This document shows, one piece after another, positions 1 through 8,318 of a DNA stretch of 31,524 nucleotides. The stretch is from positions 1 to 31,524 of the forward strand of contig CAZBNU010000025.1 of NCBI GenBank assembly GCA_964493075.1, in the 5' to 3' direction. The stretch is from SLFT01 sp964493075 (lineage in GTDB: Bacteria > Hydrogenedentota > Hydrogenedentia > Hydrogenedentales > CAITNO01). The notes beneath the pieces are model-generated. The model was not told the DNA's origin and searched no databases. It worked only from the letters and a program-made list of their open reading frames with translations. Position numbers and translations under genes: made by a program. Within the stretch, counting starts at the first letter, position 1. Each line of letters begins with the position of its first letter.

Positions 1-374
1 TGCTCTTCTGGTGCTTCCCAATAGGAATCGGTTTTTGCCAGCCACTTGCGCTTCAATGGGTCTTCGCTGAAAAGTCCCATCACAATGCCCATCGGCACGA
101 TGACGACCCAGTAGAGAACCGTCAGCAGGAGATGGGTCATAACCCAGTTCAACACCAGCGCAAATTTCATCCATACAATCAGCACCGGTTTCAAGGCGCG
201 GGGAAACACCAGTCCGAAAAACGCGAACACACCTGCCACCACAAAAAACCACAGCGGGAATTGTGCGAACCCGTGAATGGCGTATCGTAATAAACCCAGG
301 ACAGCGATGGCAGCCGCCATCACCAATCCAAACTTCCGCTGTTCGGTCTTACTTGAGGTATCTATATCCAGCAT
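1..374 (-). CDS. SxtJ-like small membrane protein (partial, runs off left edge)
   Basis: An open minus-strand frame starts at the ATG complementary to 372-374 and continues through the left edge, giving at least 124 residues. The N-terminus is short and polar, followed by hydrophobic stretches at roughly residues 17-33, 40-58 and 65-100, and then the motif GLFSEDPLKRKW. This pattern of three or so membrane segments, a 'MG..SEDPL.R' turn and a Trp/Tyr-rich tail resembles the SxtJ family, small membrane proteins of unknown biochemical role that often sit beside NodU/SxtI-type carbamoyltransferases. The upstream gene on the same strand here is such a carbamoyltransferase, which supports the assignment. 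A 330-bp spacer with a palindromic repeat separates the two, so cotranscription is likely but not shown. The C-terminal end is missing; the family is about 130 residues, so little is lost. The family call is by pattern and context. Confidence 0.72.
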   Translation of the reverse strand, partial: MLDIDTSSKTEQRKFGLVMAAAIAVLGLLRYAIHGFAQFPLWFFVVAGVFAFFGLVFPRALKPVLIVWMKFALVLNWVMTHLLLTVLYWVVIVPMGIVMGLFSEDPLKRKWLAKTDSYWEAPEE

Positions 375-437
375 AATTAGTCCTAACGCGGGAACTGCCC
401 GCAACCCAGTTTTGCATCATACAAAGAAGTTGAACTT

Positions 438-518
438 CGTCATTGCGAGGAACGAAGCAATCTCATTTTCAAGATGGCCATTGTATGTTATCAGATTGCT
501 TCGTTCCTCGCAATGACG
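438..518. repeat. Palindromic interspersed repeat with two perfect 26-bp arms
   Basis: The arm at 438-463 (starts CGTCATTGCGAGGAACG) is the exact reverse complement of 493-518, with a 29-bp spacer at 464-492. A 13-bp fragment of the right arm (CTCGCAATGACGG) recurs at 591-603. The core is the GCGAGGAACGAAGCAATCT type of interspersed repeat that I recall from many unrelated bacterial genomes. The element lies between the carbamoyltransferase and SxtJ-like genes in their shared transcriptional direction, so the hairpin may act on the transcript. A short frame across it (277-516, plus) has no protein-like character and is not annotated. Confidence 0.85.
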
Positions 519-590
519 GACTGCCCGTGGTTGATCATGAATCACGCAAAGCCTTTCTACGGAGAATCGCCGCCAAAACAGCGGTCTAGG

Positions 591-704
591 CTCGCAATGA
601 CGGTTGTGGCAATCTTACCTATTCAATTTTTGTATGTATTCTTGGCGTAAATATTTTTCGTGATGTTCGTGTGTTTCGTGGTTCATACTTTCAACTAATT
701 CTGG
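591..704. other. Rest of the 375-704 spacer: partial repeat copy and TTCGTG-rich tract
   Basis: After the palindrome, the spacer holds the 13-bp partial repeat copy at 591-603 and a TTCGTG-rich tract at 657-683 in which the hexamer-like unit recurs three times. The tract resembles 'TTCGTGTGTTTCGTGGTT' phrases seen as degenerate interspersed repeats in other genomes, and a related phrase in the opposite sense occurs near 16900-16920. I see no coding capacity, tRNA or clear promoter here. A DUF5989 gene, which I expected from similar loci, is not present. Confidence 0.4.
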
Positions 705-2519
705 CTAATCCAACTCAAATTCTTCACGCCAGTCGTCTTCTTCTTTCCAGGGTTCCTGTTCGGTCTTGTCCAGCAAAAACGAACCCATACACAGGTAGTC
801 CATCTTGGTGCGCATGAAACAGGTATACGATTCTTCGGGGGTACATACGATGGGTTCGCCGCGCACATTAAACGAGGTATTGATCACAACAGGGCACCCC
901 GTCTTTTCATAAAAGGCTTTCACCATCTCGTAATAGACAGGGTGATCTTCTTTGTTGACCGTTTGAACGCGCGCCGAATTATCCACATGGGTGATGGCGG
1001 GCATATCGGAACGAATCACGCGCAACTTGTCAAAACCCTGCGTCTTTTGTTCTTCTTCCGTCAACTCCCGCAGCCGCTCCGGCAATACATCCGCCACGAG
1101 CAGCATGTAAGGGCTTTCGTTCCCGCGCAAGTCGAAGCATTCGTCCGCATGTTCCGCAAGCGCTGTGGGCGCGAAAGGACGGAACGATTCCCGGAACTTG
1201 ATTTTCAGGTTCAATACGGACTGCATTTCACGGGAACGGGGATCGCCCAGAATGCTGCGCGCACCCAATGCCCGGGGCCCGAATTCCATACGTCCCTGAT
1301 GCCAGCCCACCACTTTCTCGCTGCTGATAAGGTCGGCAACGGCGCCGGGCAATTCTTCGCGCGTGAGTTTGCGATAGGGAATTTTCTTTTCATCCAGAAA
1401 CGCCTGTATCTCGTCATCGGAAAATGCAGGGCCAAGATAGGTGGCCTTCTGTCGATGCGCGTCCGCAACCCGGGGCTTATCCAGCAACTGATGCCACGCA
1501 AAAAGTGCCGCGCCCAGCGCATTGCCGCCGTCGCCGGCACAGGGCTGAATCCATACATTTTCAAAGGGACCTTCGCGCAACAGCTTGCCGTTGGCAACGC
1601 AATTCAGCGCCACGCCGCCCGCAAGAACCAGGTGTTTCATGCCTGTTTCTTCATGCACATGACGCGCTATGTTCAGGATAACCTCTTCGGTCACCACCTG
1701 AATACTACGCGCCAGGTCCATCTCGCGTTGGGTGATCTTGGATTCCCCTTTGCGTTCGGGTCCGCCAAACAACGCGGCAAAGCGGCTGTTGGTCATGCGC
1801 AACCCAGCGCAATAATCAAAGTAGCGCATGTTCAGCCGGAAGGAACCGTCCTCGCGAATGTCAATCAGTTCGCGCTTGATGATGTCCACATATTTCGGTT
1901 CGCCATAGGGCGCAAGACCCATCAGTTTATATTCGCCGCTGTTCACTTTGAACCCGGTGAAGTAGGTGAAGGCCGAATACAACAGCCCGAGGGAATGGGG
2001 GAAATTGATTTCCTTCAGGATGCGTACCTTGTTGCCTTCGCCCACGCCGTAAGTCGTGGTAGCCCACTCGCCTACGCCGTCCACGGTGATAATGGCGGCC
2101 TTTTCAAAAGGACTGGGAAAAAACGCCGCAGAAGCATGGGACAAATGATGGGTCGAGAAGAGCATCTCCCCCTCATACCCCAGTTCCTTGCGGATGGTAT
2201 TGCGAACAAACAGTTTTTCCTTGAGCCACGACGGCATTTGCGACAGAAAGGACAAATAGCCGTGGGGCGCCATGGCGAGATAGGTCAGCAACAACCGCTC
2301 GAATTTTACCAACGGCTTGTCGTAGAAGGCGATGTAATCCACCTGGTTAATGTCCAGACCGCGTTCGCGAAGACAATAATCCACGGCGTTATTGGGGAAG
2401 CGCGGATCGTGTTTCTTGCGGGTGAACCGCTCTTCCTGTGCGGCAGCAACGATGTCGCCGTCCTGAATCAGACACGCCGCGCTGTCATGATAAAAAGATG
2501 ATATGCCAAGTATATTCAT
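705..2519 (-). CDS. NodU/CmcH/SxtI-family carbamoyltransferase
   Basis: This 604-residue protein starts MNILGISSFYHDSAACL, the ASKHA-type N-terminal lobe of carbamoyltransferases that use carbamoyl phosphate and ATP to make a carbamoyl-adenylate and transfer it to a hydroxyl group. Diagnostic elements are the FSTHHLSHASAAFFPSPF segment near residues 121-138 (catalytic His-rich motif), a VDGVGEWATT phosphate-type loop, HLVLAGGVALN, and the C-terminal YrdC-like motif GRMEFGPRALGARSILGDPR followed by VINTSFNVRGEPI. Length and motif order match full-length family members, and no key motif appears damaged. The acceptor cannot be read from sequence; small sugars, polyketides and saxitoxin-like compounds are known for the family. 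The SxtJ-like gene lies downstream on the same strand, and the divergently transcribed gene is a membrane glycosyltransferase, so a glycan or envelope acceptor is plausible but inferred. Confidence 0.93.
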   Translation of the reverse strand: MNILGISSFYHDSAACLIQDGDIVAAAQEERFTRKKHDPRFPNNAVDYCLRERGLDINQVDYIAFYDKPLVKFERLLLTYLAMAPHGYLSFLSQMPSWLKEKLFVRNTIRKELGYEGEMLFSTHHLSHASAAFFPSPFEKAAIITVDGVGEWATTTYGVGEGNKVRILKEINFPHSLGLLYSAFTYFTGFKVNSGEYKLMGLAPYGEPKYVDIIKRELIDIREDGSFRLNMRYFDYCAGLRMTNSRFAALFGGPERKGESKITQREMDLARSIQVVTEEVILNIARHVHEETGMKHLVLAGGVALNCVANGKLLREGPFENVWIQPCAGDGGNALGAALFAWHQLLDKPRVADAHRQKATYLGPAFSDDEIQAFLDEKKIPYRKLTREELPGAVADLISSEKVVGWHQGRMEFGPRALGARSILGDPRSREMQSVLNLKIKFRESFRPFAPTALAEHADECFDLRGNESPYMLLVADVLPERLRELTEEEQKTQGFDKLRVIRSDMPAITHVDNSARVQTVNKEDHPVYYEMVKAFYEKTGCPVVINTSFNVRGEPIVCTPEESYTCFMRTKMDYLCMGSFLLDKTEQEPWKEEDDWREEFELD

Positions 2520-2691
2520 GTATGCTGTACTCTTCTGTGCAGACAGGCTGGATAACCTGCCGTACTTGATCTATGTAATACATTGATAATAACATGCCGC
2601 AACGGGGATATATGCCGTGTGCGTTGCATTTTACCCGTTTGTAACGACATAAATAAAGCAAGTCCGATTGGAGTAATATCCAGAACAGGCA

Positions 2692-4296
2692 ATGTTTCTT
2701 TTGCAGAACAAAAAACACATAGTGCTGGCCATCGCTTTTATATCGATTCTTTGTGTTGCAGCGGCAATGCGGCTGCCCCAACTCGAGTTGCGTCCCGTCC
2801 ATGGCGACGAAGCCAACCAGGCCATGAAAACGGGCATGTTGCTGGAGAAGGGGGAGTACAAATATGACCCCCACGAACATCACGGGCCAACCCTCTATTA
2901 TTTCACCCTGCCCATTCTGTGGATAAACGGCGTTTCCTCTTTCGCAGAATCAACCATAACCCAATACCGCCTGGTTGCGGTATTCTTCGGGTTGCTGACC
3001 ATCGTGTTGCTATGGTTCCTGCGCGACGCCCTCGGCCCGTGGGCGATGTTCTGGACAGCCCTGCTCCTGGCAGTCTCCCATGTCATGACCTATTACAGCC
3101 GCTACTACATTCAGGAAATGCTCCTTGTCTGTTTCACCCAGGCAGCGCTTGCCACTGGCTGGCGGTTATACAAAAAACCGTCCCTCCTGTGGGCAGTGCT
3201 CTTCGGAATTTCTCTCGGACTGATACACGCCACAAAAGAAACCTCTGCATTCATAGCCTTCAGTTTCATCGTCGCTGCAACGCTGACGATAGGCTATGCC
3301 CGCTTACGCGACGGCGCTCCTGTTAAGGAACAGATGCGCGGTTTGTGGAATGCTGGCGCAGCGAAATACATGACCATAGCCGGTGCCGTCGCGTTGCTGG
3401 TATCCGTCACCCTGTTCTCTTCTTTCTTCACCAACTGGCACGGGCCTCTTGATTCCCTGCTCACCTACGCCCATTACCTCACCCGCGCCGAAGGAGAAGG
3501 CAGCGCTGCGGTTCATGACAAGCCGTGGTACTACTACCTGGTACTGCTAACCTACACCTATCGCCAGGCAGGGCCCCGGTGGACCGAAGCATTGACGTTG
3601 CTGCTGGCAGTAGTTGGCGTAATGGCTTCTCTGTGGCCCGCTGCGCGCACATTGGAAGCAGGACAAAAGCAGGCGGTCATGTTCAGGCGTTTCCTGACCT
3701 TCTACGCTCTGCTCATAGTGGCACTCTACACCCTCGTCCCCTACAAAACCCCCTGGAACCTGCTGGTGTTTTATCATGCTGCCGTCTTGCTGGCAGGCAT
3801 CGGTGCAAGTGCAATCACACGCCTGGGACGCTGGCGGCCTGTGCAGGCAACCCTCTGCCTATTATTGCTTGCCGGTGCGGCACACATGGGACACCAAAGC
3901 TACCAAGGTAACTTCATTTATCCCGCTGACACGCGCAACCCCTATGTATACGCGCATCCCTCAACAGCAATACGCCGGATTATCACCCGAATCGAAGACA
4001 TCACTGCAGTTGCAGATGAGTCCAATGCGCTGCACATTAACATCATACGTCCTGATGGCGACTACTGGCCGCTCCCTTGGTACCTACGCAAACATACCAA
4101 AGTGGGCTGGTGGCGCAGTATCCCTGAAAAACCGGATGCCGCAATCATCCTCGCCTCTCCGCAACTTTACGAAATTCTTCAGGAACGACTCCGAGACGAC
4201 TACCTCGTAGAATTTCATGCGCTGCGCCCCGGATTTTTGTTGCACGCCTACATCCGCCGCGACCTGTGGGACGCTTTCATGCAAACCCGGCAATAA
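2692..4296 (+). CDS. Agl23/TIGR03663-type polytopic membrane glycosyltransferase
   Basis: The 534-residue product begins with a membrane anchor (LAIAFISILCVAAAMRL) and then the luminal motif HGDEANQAMKTG, the Asp-Glu loop of GT-C enzymes that use polyprenyl-linked sugars. It is followed by a YDPHEHHGPTLYYFTLP segment typical of the TIGR03663 family (flippase-activity-associated protein Agl23). About ten further hydrophobic helices follow to about residue 400, then a soluble C-terminal domain of about 130 residues containing WPLPWYLRKH. The likely role is transfer of a sugar from a lipid carrier on the outer face of the inner membrane. No strong ribosome-binding site precedes 2692 (a GGAG at 2670-2673 is 18 bases away), so the start rests on the membrane anchor. 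It is transcribed away from the carbamoyltransferase across a 172-bp divergent spacer. The exact substrate is unknown. Confidence 0.82.
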   Translation: MFLLQNKKHIVLAIAFISILCVAAAMRLPQLELRPVHGDEANQAMKTGMLLEKGEYKYDPHEHHGPTLYYFTLPILWINGVSSFAESTITQYRLVAVFFGLLTIVLLWFLRDALGPWAMFWTALLLAVSHVMTYYSRYYIQEMLLVCFTQAALATGWRLYKKPSLLWAVLFGISLGLIHATKETSAFIAFSFIVAATLTIGYARLRDGAPVKEQMRGLWNAGAAKYMTIAGAVALLVSVTLFSSFFTNWHGPLDSLLTYAHYLTRAEGEGSAAVHDKPWYYYLVLLTYTYRQAGPRWTEALTLLLAVVGVMASLWPAARTLEAGQKQAVMFRRFLTFYALLIVALYTLVPYKTPWNLLVFYHAAVLLAGIGASAITRLGRWRPVQATLCLLLLAGAAHMGHQSYQGNFIYPADTRNPYVYAHPSTAIRRIITRIEDITAVADESNALHINIIRPDGDYWPLPWYLRKHTKVGWWRSIPEKPDAAIILASPQLYEILQERLRDDYLVEFHALRPGFLLHAYIRRDLWDAFMQTRQ

Positions 4297-4423
4297 CGGT
4301 CGCGATATCCGCCATCAGTTTCTTGATCTTTCGATAATTATGCATCCAGCGTTTGGTCTCCTTGAGCATCTCTTCGGGCACATAGAACGACTTGGCTTTT
4401 CCCTCTTGCTTGACGGTGAGCAT
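4277..4423 (-). pseudogene. DUF6788-like C-terminal fragment (probable remnant)
   Basis: On the minus strand an ATG at 4421-4423 opens a 48-codon frame ending at 4277-4279. The peptide reads MLTVKQEGKAKSFYVPEEML and then ETKRWMHNYRKIKKLM. It matches the C-terminal half of the small DUF6788 family, where 'LTV..GK.RS.YVP.E....V..W..NYR.LK.L' is characteristic. Family members are roughly twice as long and begin with a Cys-containing region. Here an in-frame TAG two codons upstream of the ATG closes the frame and no N-terminal half is visible. The fragment overlaps the last 20 bp of the glycosyltransferase gene on the opposite strand. I read it as a decayed gene rather than a functional mini-protein, without certainty. 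It is too short for most gene callers. Confidence 0.55.
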
Positions 4424-4541
4424 GTGCTATAGAAGGCAATAGCCTGTTCTACAGGAGATAAAATTAGCGCAAAAAATTCTCGCTTCAAGGTGCTAATCCC
4501 CAGTGAAATTCAATATGTAACCGGAATAACGGCGGATTGGA

Positions 4542-5009
4542 TTATTTTGTCTTCCAACGATTGCCCAGGTTTTGGGGAACATCAGGGAAGCCATGAAGCA
4601 CGCCATTGTGCAAAGTCTGCTGCAGGGGCGGGAACATGGGCAAAGAAGGCAGTTGTTCTGCAGGAAAGAAAGCAGCACGAATAACGCGGGGGTCTTCGCC
4701 TTTGGACGGTTCGGCGTTATCGTCTACGGTTGCGGCAAAGGCGAGTTGGACAACATGACGCGATGCGTCGGGAGCGATGCTTTCAATAAGGAACAGCAAC
4801 CTGCCGGGCTGGATTTTCAGGCGCGTTTCCTCCCACAGTTCACGCACCAGAGCATCGCGAAGGGTTTCCCCGTGGTTAAGGCCGCCGCCGGGGAGCAGGT
4901 AATAGGTTTGGTTGTCTTTACAGTGCTCCGCCAGCAGCAGGGTGTTGTTGCGGATAATCACCGCTGCCACGCGGATGCGCGGGTTTTTGCCATAGCGGTT
5001 ATCTGTCAT
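4542..5009 (-). CDS. Nudix hydrolase
   Basis: This 155-residue protein has a single Nudix fold: a first strand RIRVAAVIIRNNTLLLAEH, then the Nudix box GGLNHGETLRDALVRELWEE around residues 43-63, followed by TRL. The box fits GX5EX7REUXEEXGU, so the metal-binding REXXEE core is intact, but the usual Gly near the end is Arg. Family enzymes hydrolyse nucleoside diphosphates linked to another moiety. The opening strand and short length resemble MutT/ADP-ribose-type members, but the substrate is not deducible. The gene stands alone on the minus strand between plus-strand genes. The last 15 or so residues are polar and lack family signature. Confidence 0.9.
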   Translation of the reverse strand: MTDNRYGKNPRIRVAAVIIRNNTLLLAEHCKDNQTYYLLPGGGLNHGETLRDALVRELWEETRLKIQPGRLLFLIESIAPDASRHVVQLAFAATVDDNAEPSKGEDPRVIRAAFFPAEQLPSLPMFPPLQQTLHNGVLHGFPDVPQNLGNRWKTK

Positions 5010-5145
5010 GAATCATAGATTCCTTTTCGTTACTTCAACAGTTTGAGATTATGAGGAACAGTATAGCACGTTGTCGTATGGGTAAAGTGGAATAGTAGAT
5101 AAGTTGAACGATGTTGCTAATACTGCTACTGTTTGCATGTTGGTA

Positions 5146-5165
5146 AAGAGGCAAAGATGCCTCTT
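5146..5165. repeat. Perfect 8-bp hairpin upstream of the DsbD-like gene
   Basis: AAGAGGCA (5146-5153) and TGCCTCTT (5158-5165) are exact reverse complements with an AAGA loop. There is no U-tract on either side, so an intrinsic terminator is unlikely. The 'GAAGAGGCATCTTTGCCTC' phrase looks like a short interspersed palindrome. It lies 54 bp before the DsbD start and 137 bp beyond the Nudix start, inside their divergent spacer. Confidence 0.5.
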
Positions 5166-5218
5166 CTACGTTATGCCAGTCTTGGAAGAAATAATGCTGC
5201 AATGATGAGGATGCTATT

Positions 5219-6712
5219 ATGAGAAATGTTGCCCTGTTTAGTTTGTTTTGTATTGGCGCAGTTATTCTGCCTGTACAGGCGCAATTTGAGTTTGGCATGG
5301 CGGGACCAGAAGTTAAGGAAGAGGTAGCGTTTGAGACAAATGCCGTTCATGCGGGTGCTTCTTTTCGTGGCGCGGTGCGGTTCTCCTTAAGTTCCGGATG
5401 GCATGTGAACTCGAACAAGCCGCTGGAGGACTATCTGATTGCCACGGAATTGACGTTGAAAGAAGCACCTGGTTTTACGCTGGAACGTATCGCCTATCCC
5501 GAACACAGCATGTACACCTTCGACTTTTCACCCGACCAGCCGCTGGCGGTGTATGGCGAGGANNNNNNNNNNNNNNNNNNNNNNNNNNNNNNNNNNNNNN
5601 NNNNNNNNNNNNNNNNNNNNNNNNNNNNNNNNNNNNNNNNNNNNNNNNNNNNNNNNNNNNNNTTCACCAATACGGACGGCTTTATCGCATTTCTGGATGC
5701 TGCAGAACAGGGCGAAGGTACACATGCCGCTGCCGCTGCCGGCGGTTGGTGGTGGATGCTGTTGGTGGTGCTGGCAGGGGGGCTGCTGTTAAATCTTACG
5801 CCGTGCGTGCTGCCATTGATTCCCATCAATATCGCTATTATCGGTGCAGGCGCCCGCGCAGGATCCCGCAGTCGTGGTTTTGCTTTGGGCAGTGCCTACG
5901 GTCTGGGTATTGCCGTGGTGTATGGCGCACTTGGACTAGTGGTGGTGTTGGGCATGTCTGCAGCGTTCGGTACCCTCAATTCGACGGCCTGGTTCAACGG
6001 GGCCATTGCTGCCCTGTTTGTTCTGCTGTCCCTTGCCATGTTCGATATTGTGGAGATTGATTTTTCTAAGTACCAGGCGAAACTGGGTATCAAGGGCAAC
6101 AGCGGCGGCCATTTCCTGATTGCCCTGGGTATGGGCGCTGTATCCGCATTGCTGGCAGGGGCCTGTGTAGCGCCGGTGGTGATCTATGCCATCCTGCAGG
6201 CGCAAGATTTGTATAGCCAAGGCAATGTGTTCGCCTTGGGGCTGCCCTTCGCACTGGGTGTGGGTATGGCGCTGCCCTGGCCATTTTTGGGCGCGGGCTT
6301 ATCGCTGCTGCCCAAGCCGGGGAAGTGGATGACCCGGGTGAAACAGGCCTTCGGCATTTTTATCCTTGGCTTCGCCCTCTATTACGGCCATCTTGCGTAC
6401 ACGCTGGCACGGCCCGCAATACAAGTGGAAGAAGCCGCAAGCGGATGGACGAATTCGTTTGAAGAAGGACTTGAGCAGGCCCTCAAAGAAGACCGGCCCG
6501 TACTGATTGACTTCTGGGCAACCTGGTGCAAGAACTGTTCGGTCATGGACCGCACCACCCTGAAAGATGACGCGGTGTTGTCCCGTCTGGAGAATCATGT
6601 TAAGATTAAGTACCAGGCTGAAGTATTAACCGAATCGCCTGTGAAGGAAGTGGTGGAGTATTTCAAAGTGATGGGATTGCCCACGTTTATTGTGCTGACG
6701 CCAAAGGAATAA
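5219..6712 (+). CDS. DsbD-like thiol:disulfide interchange protein (internal gap, short C-terminus)
   Basis: A signal peptide (MRNVALFSLFCIGAVILPVQA) precedes a periplasmic DsbD N-terminal-type domain with GWHVNSNKP and YPEHSMYTF. A 100-N gap follows (5563-5662), then an eight-helix transmembrane domain. Its two redox cysteines lie in NLTPCVLPLIPI and LAGACVAPVVIY, as expected for CcdA/DsbD electron carriers. The C-terminal thioredoxin-like domain has DFWATWCKNC (CXXC) and a cis-Pro loop GLPTF. Family role: electrons pass from cytoplasmic thioredoxin across the membrane to periplasmic thiols. The frame agrees on both sides of the gap, but 100 N is a placeholder, so the true length is unknown. 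The protein stops at VLTPKE, about 25-30 residues before thioredoxin domains normally end, directly against a start-less cardiolipin synthase. That suggests a small deletion or assembly error. Confidence 0.85.
   Translation: MRNVALFSLFCIGAVILPVQAQFEFGMAGPEVKEEVAFETNAVHAGASFRGAVRFSLSSGWHVNSNKPLEDYLIATELTLKEAPGFTLERIAYPEHSMYTFDFSPDQPLAVYGEXXXXXXXXXXXXXXXXXXXXXXXXXXXXXXXXXXFTNTDGFIAFLDAAEQGEGTHAAAAAGGWWWMLLVVLAGGLLLNLTPCVLPLIPINIAIIGAGARAGSRSRGFALGSAYGLGIAVVYGALGLVVVLGMSAAFGTLNSTAWFNGAIAALFVLLSLAMFDIVEIDFSKYQAKLGIKGNSGGHFLIALGMGAVSALLAGACVAPVVIYAILQAQDLYSQGNVFALGLPFALGVGMALPWPFLGAGLSLLPKPGKWMTRVKQAFGIFILGFALYYGHLAYTLARPAIQVEEAASGWTNSFEEGLEQALKEDRPVLIDFWATWCKNCSVMDRTTLKDDAVLSRLENHVKIKYQAEVLTESPVKEVVEYFKVMGLPTFIVLTPKE
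5563..5662. other. Assembly gap (100 N) inside the DsbD-like gene
   Basis: Exactly 100 undetermined bases, the conventional placeholder for a gap of unknown size. It falls between the periplasmic N-terminal domain and the first transmembrane helix. The reading frame happening to continue across it does not prove the gap is 100 bp long. Confidence 0.99.
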
Positions 6713-6800
6713 GGCCATATACAGTTACGTTTCACAACTGGTATACGAACATTTTCTTACGGTTGCGGGCTTCCTGCTGGCCCTGCTTCTGGCGGCGCGG

Positions 6801-8159
6801 GTGTTGCAAGAAAAGCGACAACCAGGAAGTACTCTGGCGTGGCTCCTAGCTATCGTATTGATTCCTTATCTTGGCGTTCCTCTTTACCTGTTGATCGGCG
6901 GGCGCAAACTGAACCGGTTCATTCGTATCAAGGGCAAGCTTTACGTCCAGAACACTGACAGTTCGATGCCACGACCGGAATTCACAGCGGAAGCACGGGT
7001 TATCATTGAAGCAGGTTTGCCGCCGCCACATTCGGGCAATCATGTAGTGGCGCATCATAACGGCGAAACAGCCTTCAACGCACTCATGGCTTTGTTTGAA
7101 TCTGCCCGGGAAACTATCCATGTGTCCACCTTCATCCTGGGACGGGATGAAACCGGCCGTGCCGTGATCGAAATGCTGGCGCGCAAAGCGCGGGAAGGTG
7201 TTGAAGTGCGGTTGCTGCTGGATGGCTTGGGCTGTTTGTGGTCCAGCGGCAGGTTCGTGCAACCATTACGCGATGCAGGCGGGAAGGTAGGCAAGTTTTT
7301 GCCTGTACTGCCACTGCAATGGCGCTGGTCGGCAAACCTGCGCAACCATCGTAAGATTGTTGTGGTGGACCATTGCGCCGCCATGGTGGGCGGCATGAAC
7401 CTGGCCACCTCATTTATGGGACCCACCCCGAAACGCCGCCGTTTCATAGATTCCGCCGTATTTCTCTGTGGCCCGGCAGCTGCTGATATTGAAGAGGTAT
7501 TTTTTGATGACTGGAACTATGCCACTCATGAAAGCCTTTCGCTGCCTGATGAATTACCTGTCTTTCAGGATCGGGAAAGGTATGCGAATGCATTTGCTGC
7601 GGAAGTGCCATCAACCGAGAATTCGCTGGTGCAGGTGATACCGAGCGGTCCGGATGTGGAAGAGGACACTTTTCATGATGCGTTGATTACGGCAATTATG
7701 AATGCCCGTAAACGGATATGGTTGATTACCCCCTATTTTGTGCCTGATGAGTCGCTGGTGAAGACGCTGGCGTTGAAGGCGCGTGCGGGATGTGATGTAT
7801 GTGTGCTGGTGCCGCTGCATTCCAATCATCCCACGGCGGATTTGGCCCGGGGGTCAGTGCTGCGCCAGATTTCAGCAGCAGGGGCGACCATCTACGCGTA
7901 TCCGGGGAACATGGTACATGCAAAGGTGATGGTATTTGACGATACGCTGGCAATTACGGGTTCGCCCAATCTTGACATGCGCAGCATCTACCTCAATTTC
8001 GAAATTGCGCTGTTTCATTACAGCCGAGAAGAAGTTGAACAGTACGCCGACTGGATACGCACCATGCAAAACGCCTCGCATATCATCAAACCGGAAGTGG
8101 TGAGCAAAAGCCGCGCCTGGGCGGAAAACTTCTGCCGCTTGATTTCACCACTGTTGTAA
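6801..8159 (+). CDS. Cardiolipin synthase / phospholipase D-family protein
   Basis: The product has a PLDc_N-type membrane region (STLAWLLAIVLIPYLGVPLY, then LLIG) followed by two phospholipase D domains. The HKD motifs are intact: HRKIVVVD near residues 184-191 and HAKVMVFD near 374-381, the second followed by SPNLDMRS. Family role: condensing phosphatidylglycerol (or related lipids) to cardiolipin at the inner membrane. GTG at 6801 is the first standard start codon in frame, but the open frame continues upstream to 6699 and encodes a convincing first helix (FLTVAGFLLALLLAARV). The real N-terminus is therefore probably upstream. No ATG, GTG or TTG exists there in frame (only ATA at 6717), and the preceding dsbD is truncated at the same place. 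Read the start as unresolved. Confidence 0.88.
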   Translation: MLQEKRQPGSTLAWLLAIVLIPYLGVPLYLLIGGRKLNRFIRIKGKLYVQNTDSSMPRPEFTAEARVIIEAGLPPPHSGNHVVAHHNGETAFNALMALFESARETIHVSTFILGRDETGRAVIEMLARKAREGVEVRLLLDGLGCLWSSGRFVQPLRDAGGKVGKFLPVLPLQWRWSANLRNHRKIVVVDHCAAMVGGMNLATSFMGPTPKRRRFIDSAVFLCGPAAADIEEVFFDDWNYATHESLSLPDELPVFQDRERYANAFAAEVPSTENSLVQVIPSGPDVEEDTFHDALITAIMNARKRIWLITPYFVPDESLVKTLALKARAGCDVCVLVPLHSNHPTADLARGSVLRQISAAGATIYAYPGNMVHAKVMVFDDTLAITGSPNLDMRSIYLNFEIALFHYSREEVEQYADWIRTMQNASHIIKPEVVSKSRAWAENFCRLISPLL

Positions 8160-8318
8160 GCACCCGACTTTTATGCTGTTCTCATACTGCGAATGGCATC
8201 TGCTGGGCAATGACAAGTAGCAGCGAAAACGCCGTTTATTTGAACCGTTTGTGCTGTGCATGGCACAATGCTGTCTGCAGCGGTGAAACTCTTTTCTCAA
8301 TGATTCAAGGTAAGCAAC

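Noticed and set aside
942..2501. A 519-codon open frame on the plus strand opposite the carbamoyltransferase
   Set aside because: It lies entirely antisense to a well-matched family gene, and its translation is His/Arg-rich with no domain pattern: a shadow of codon usage.
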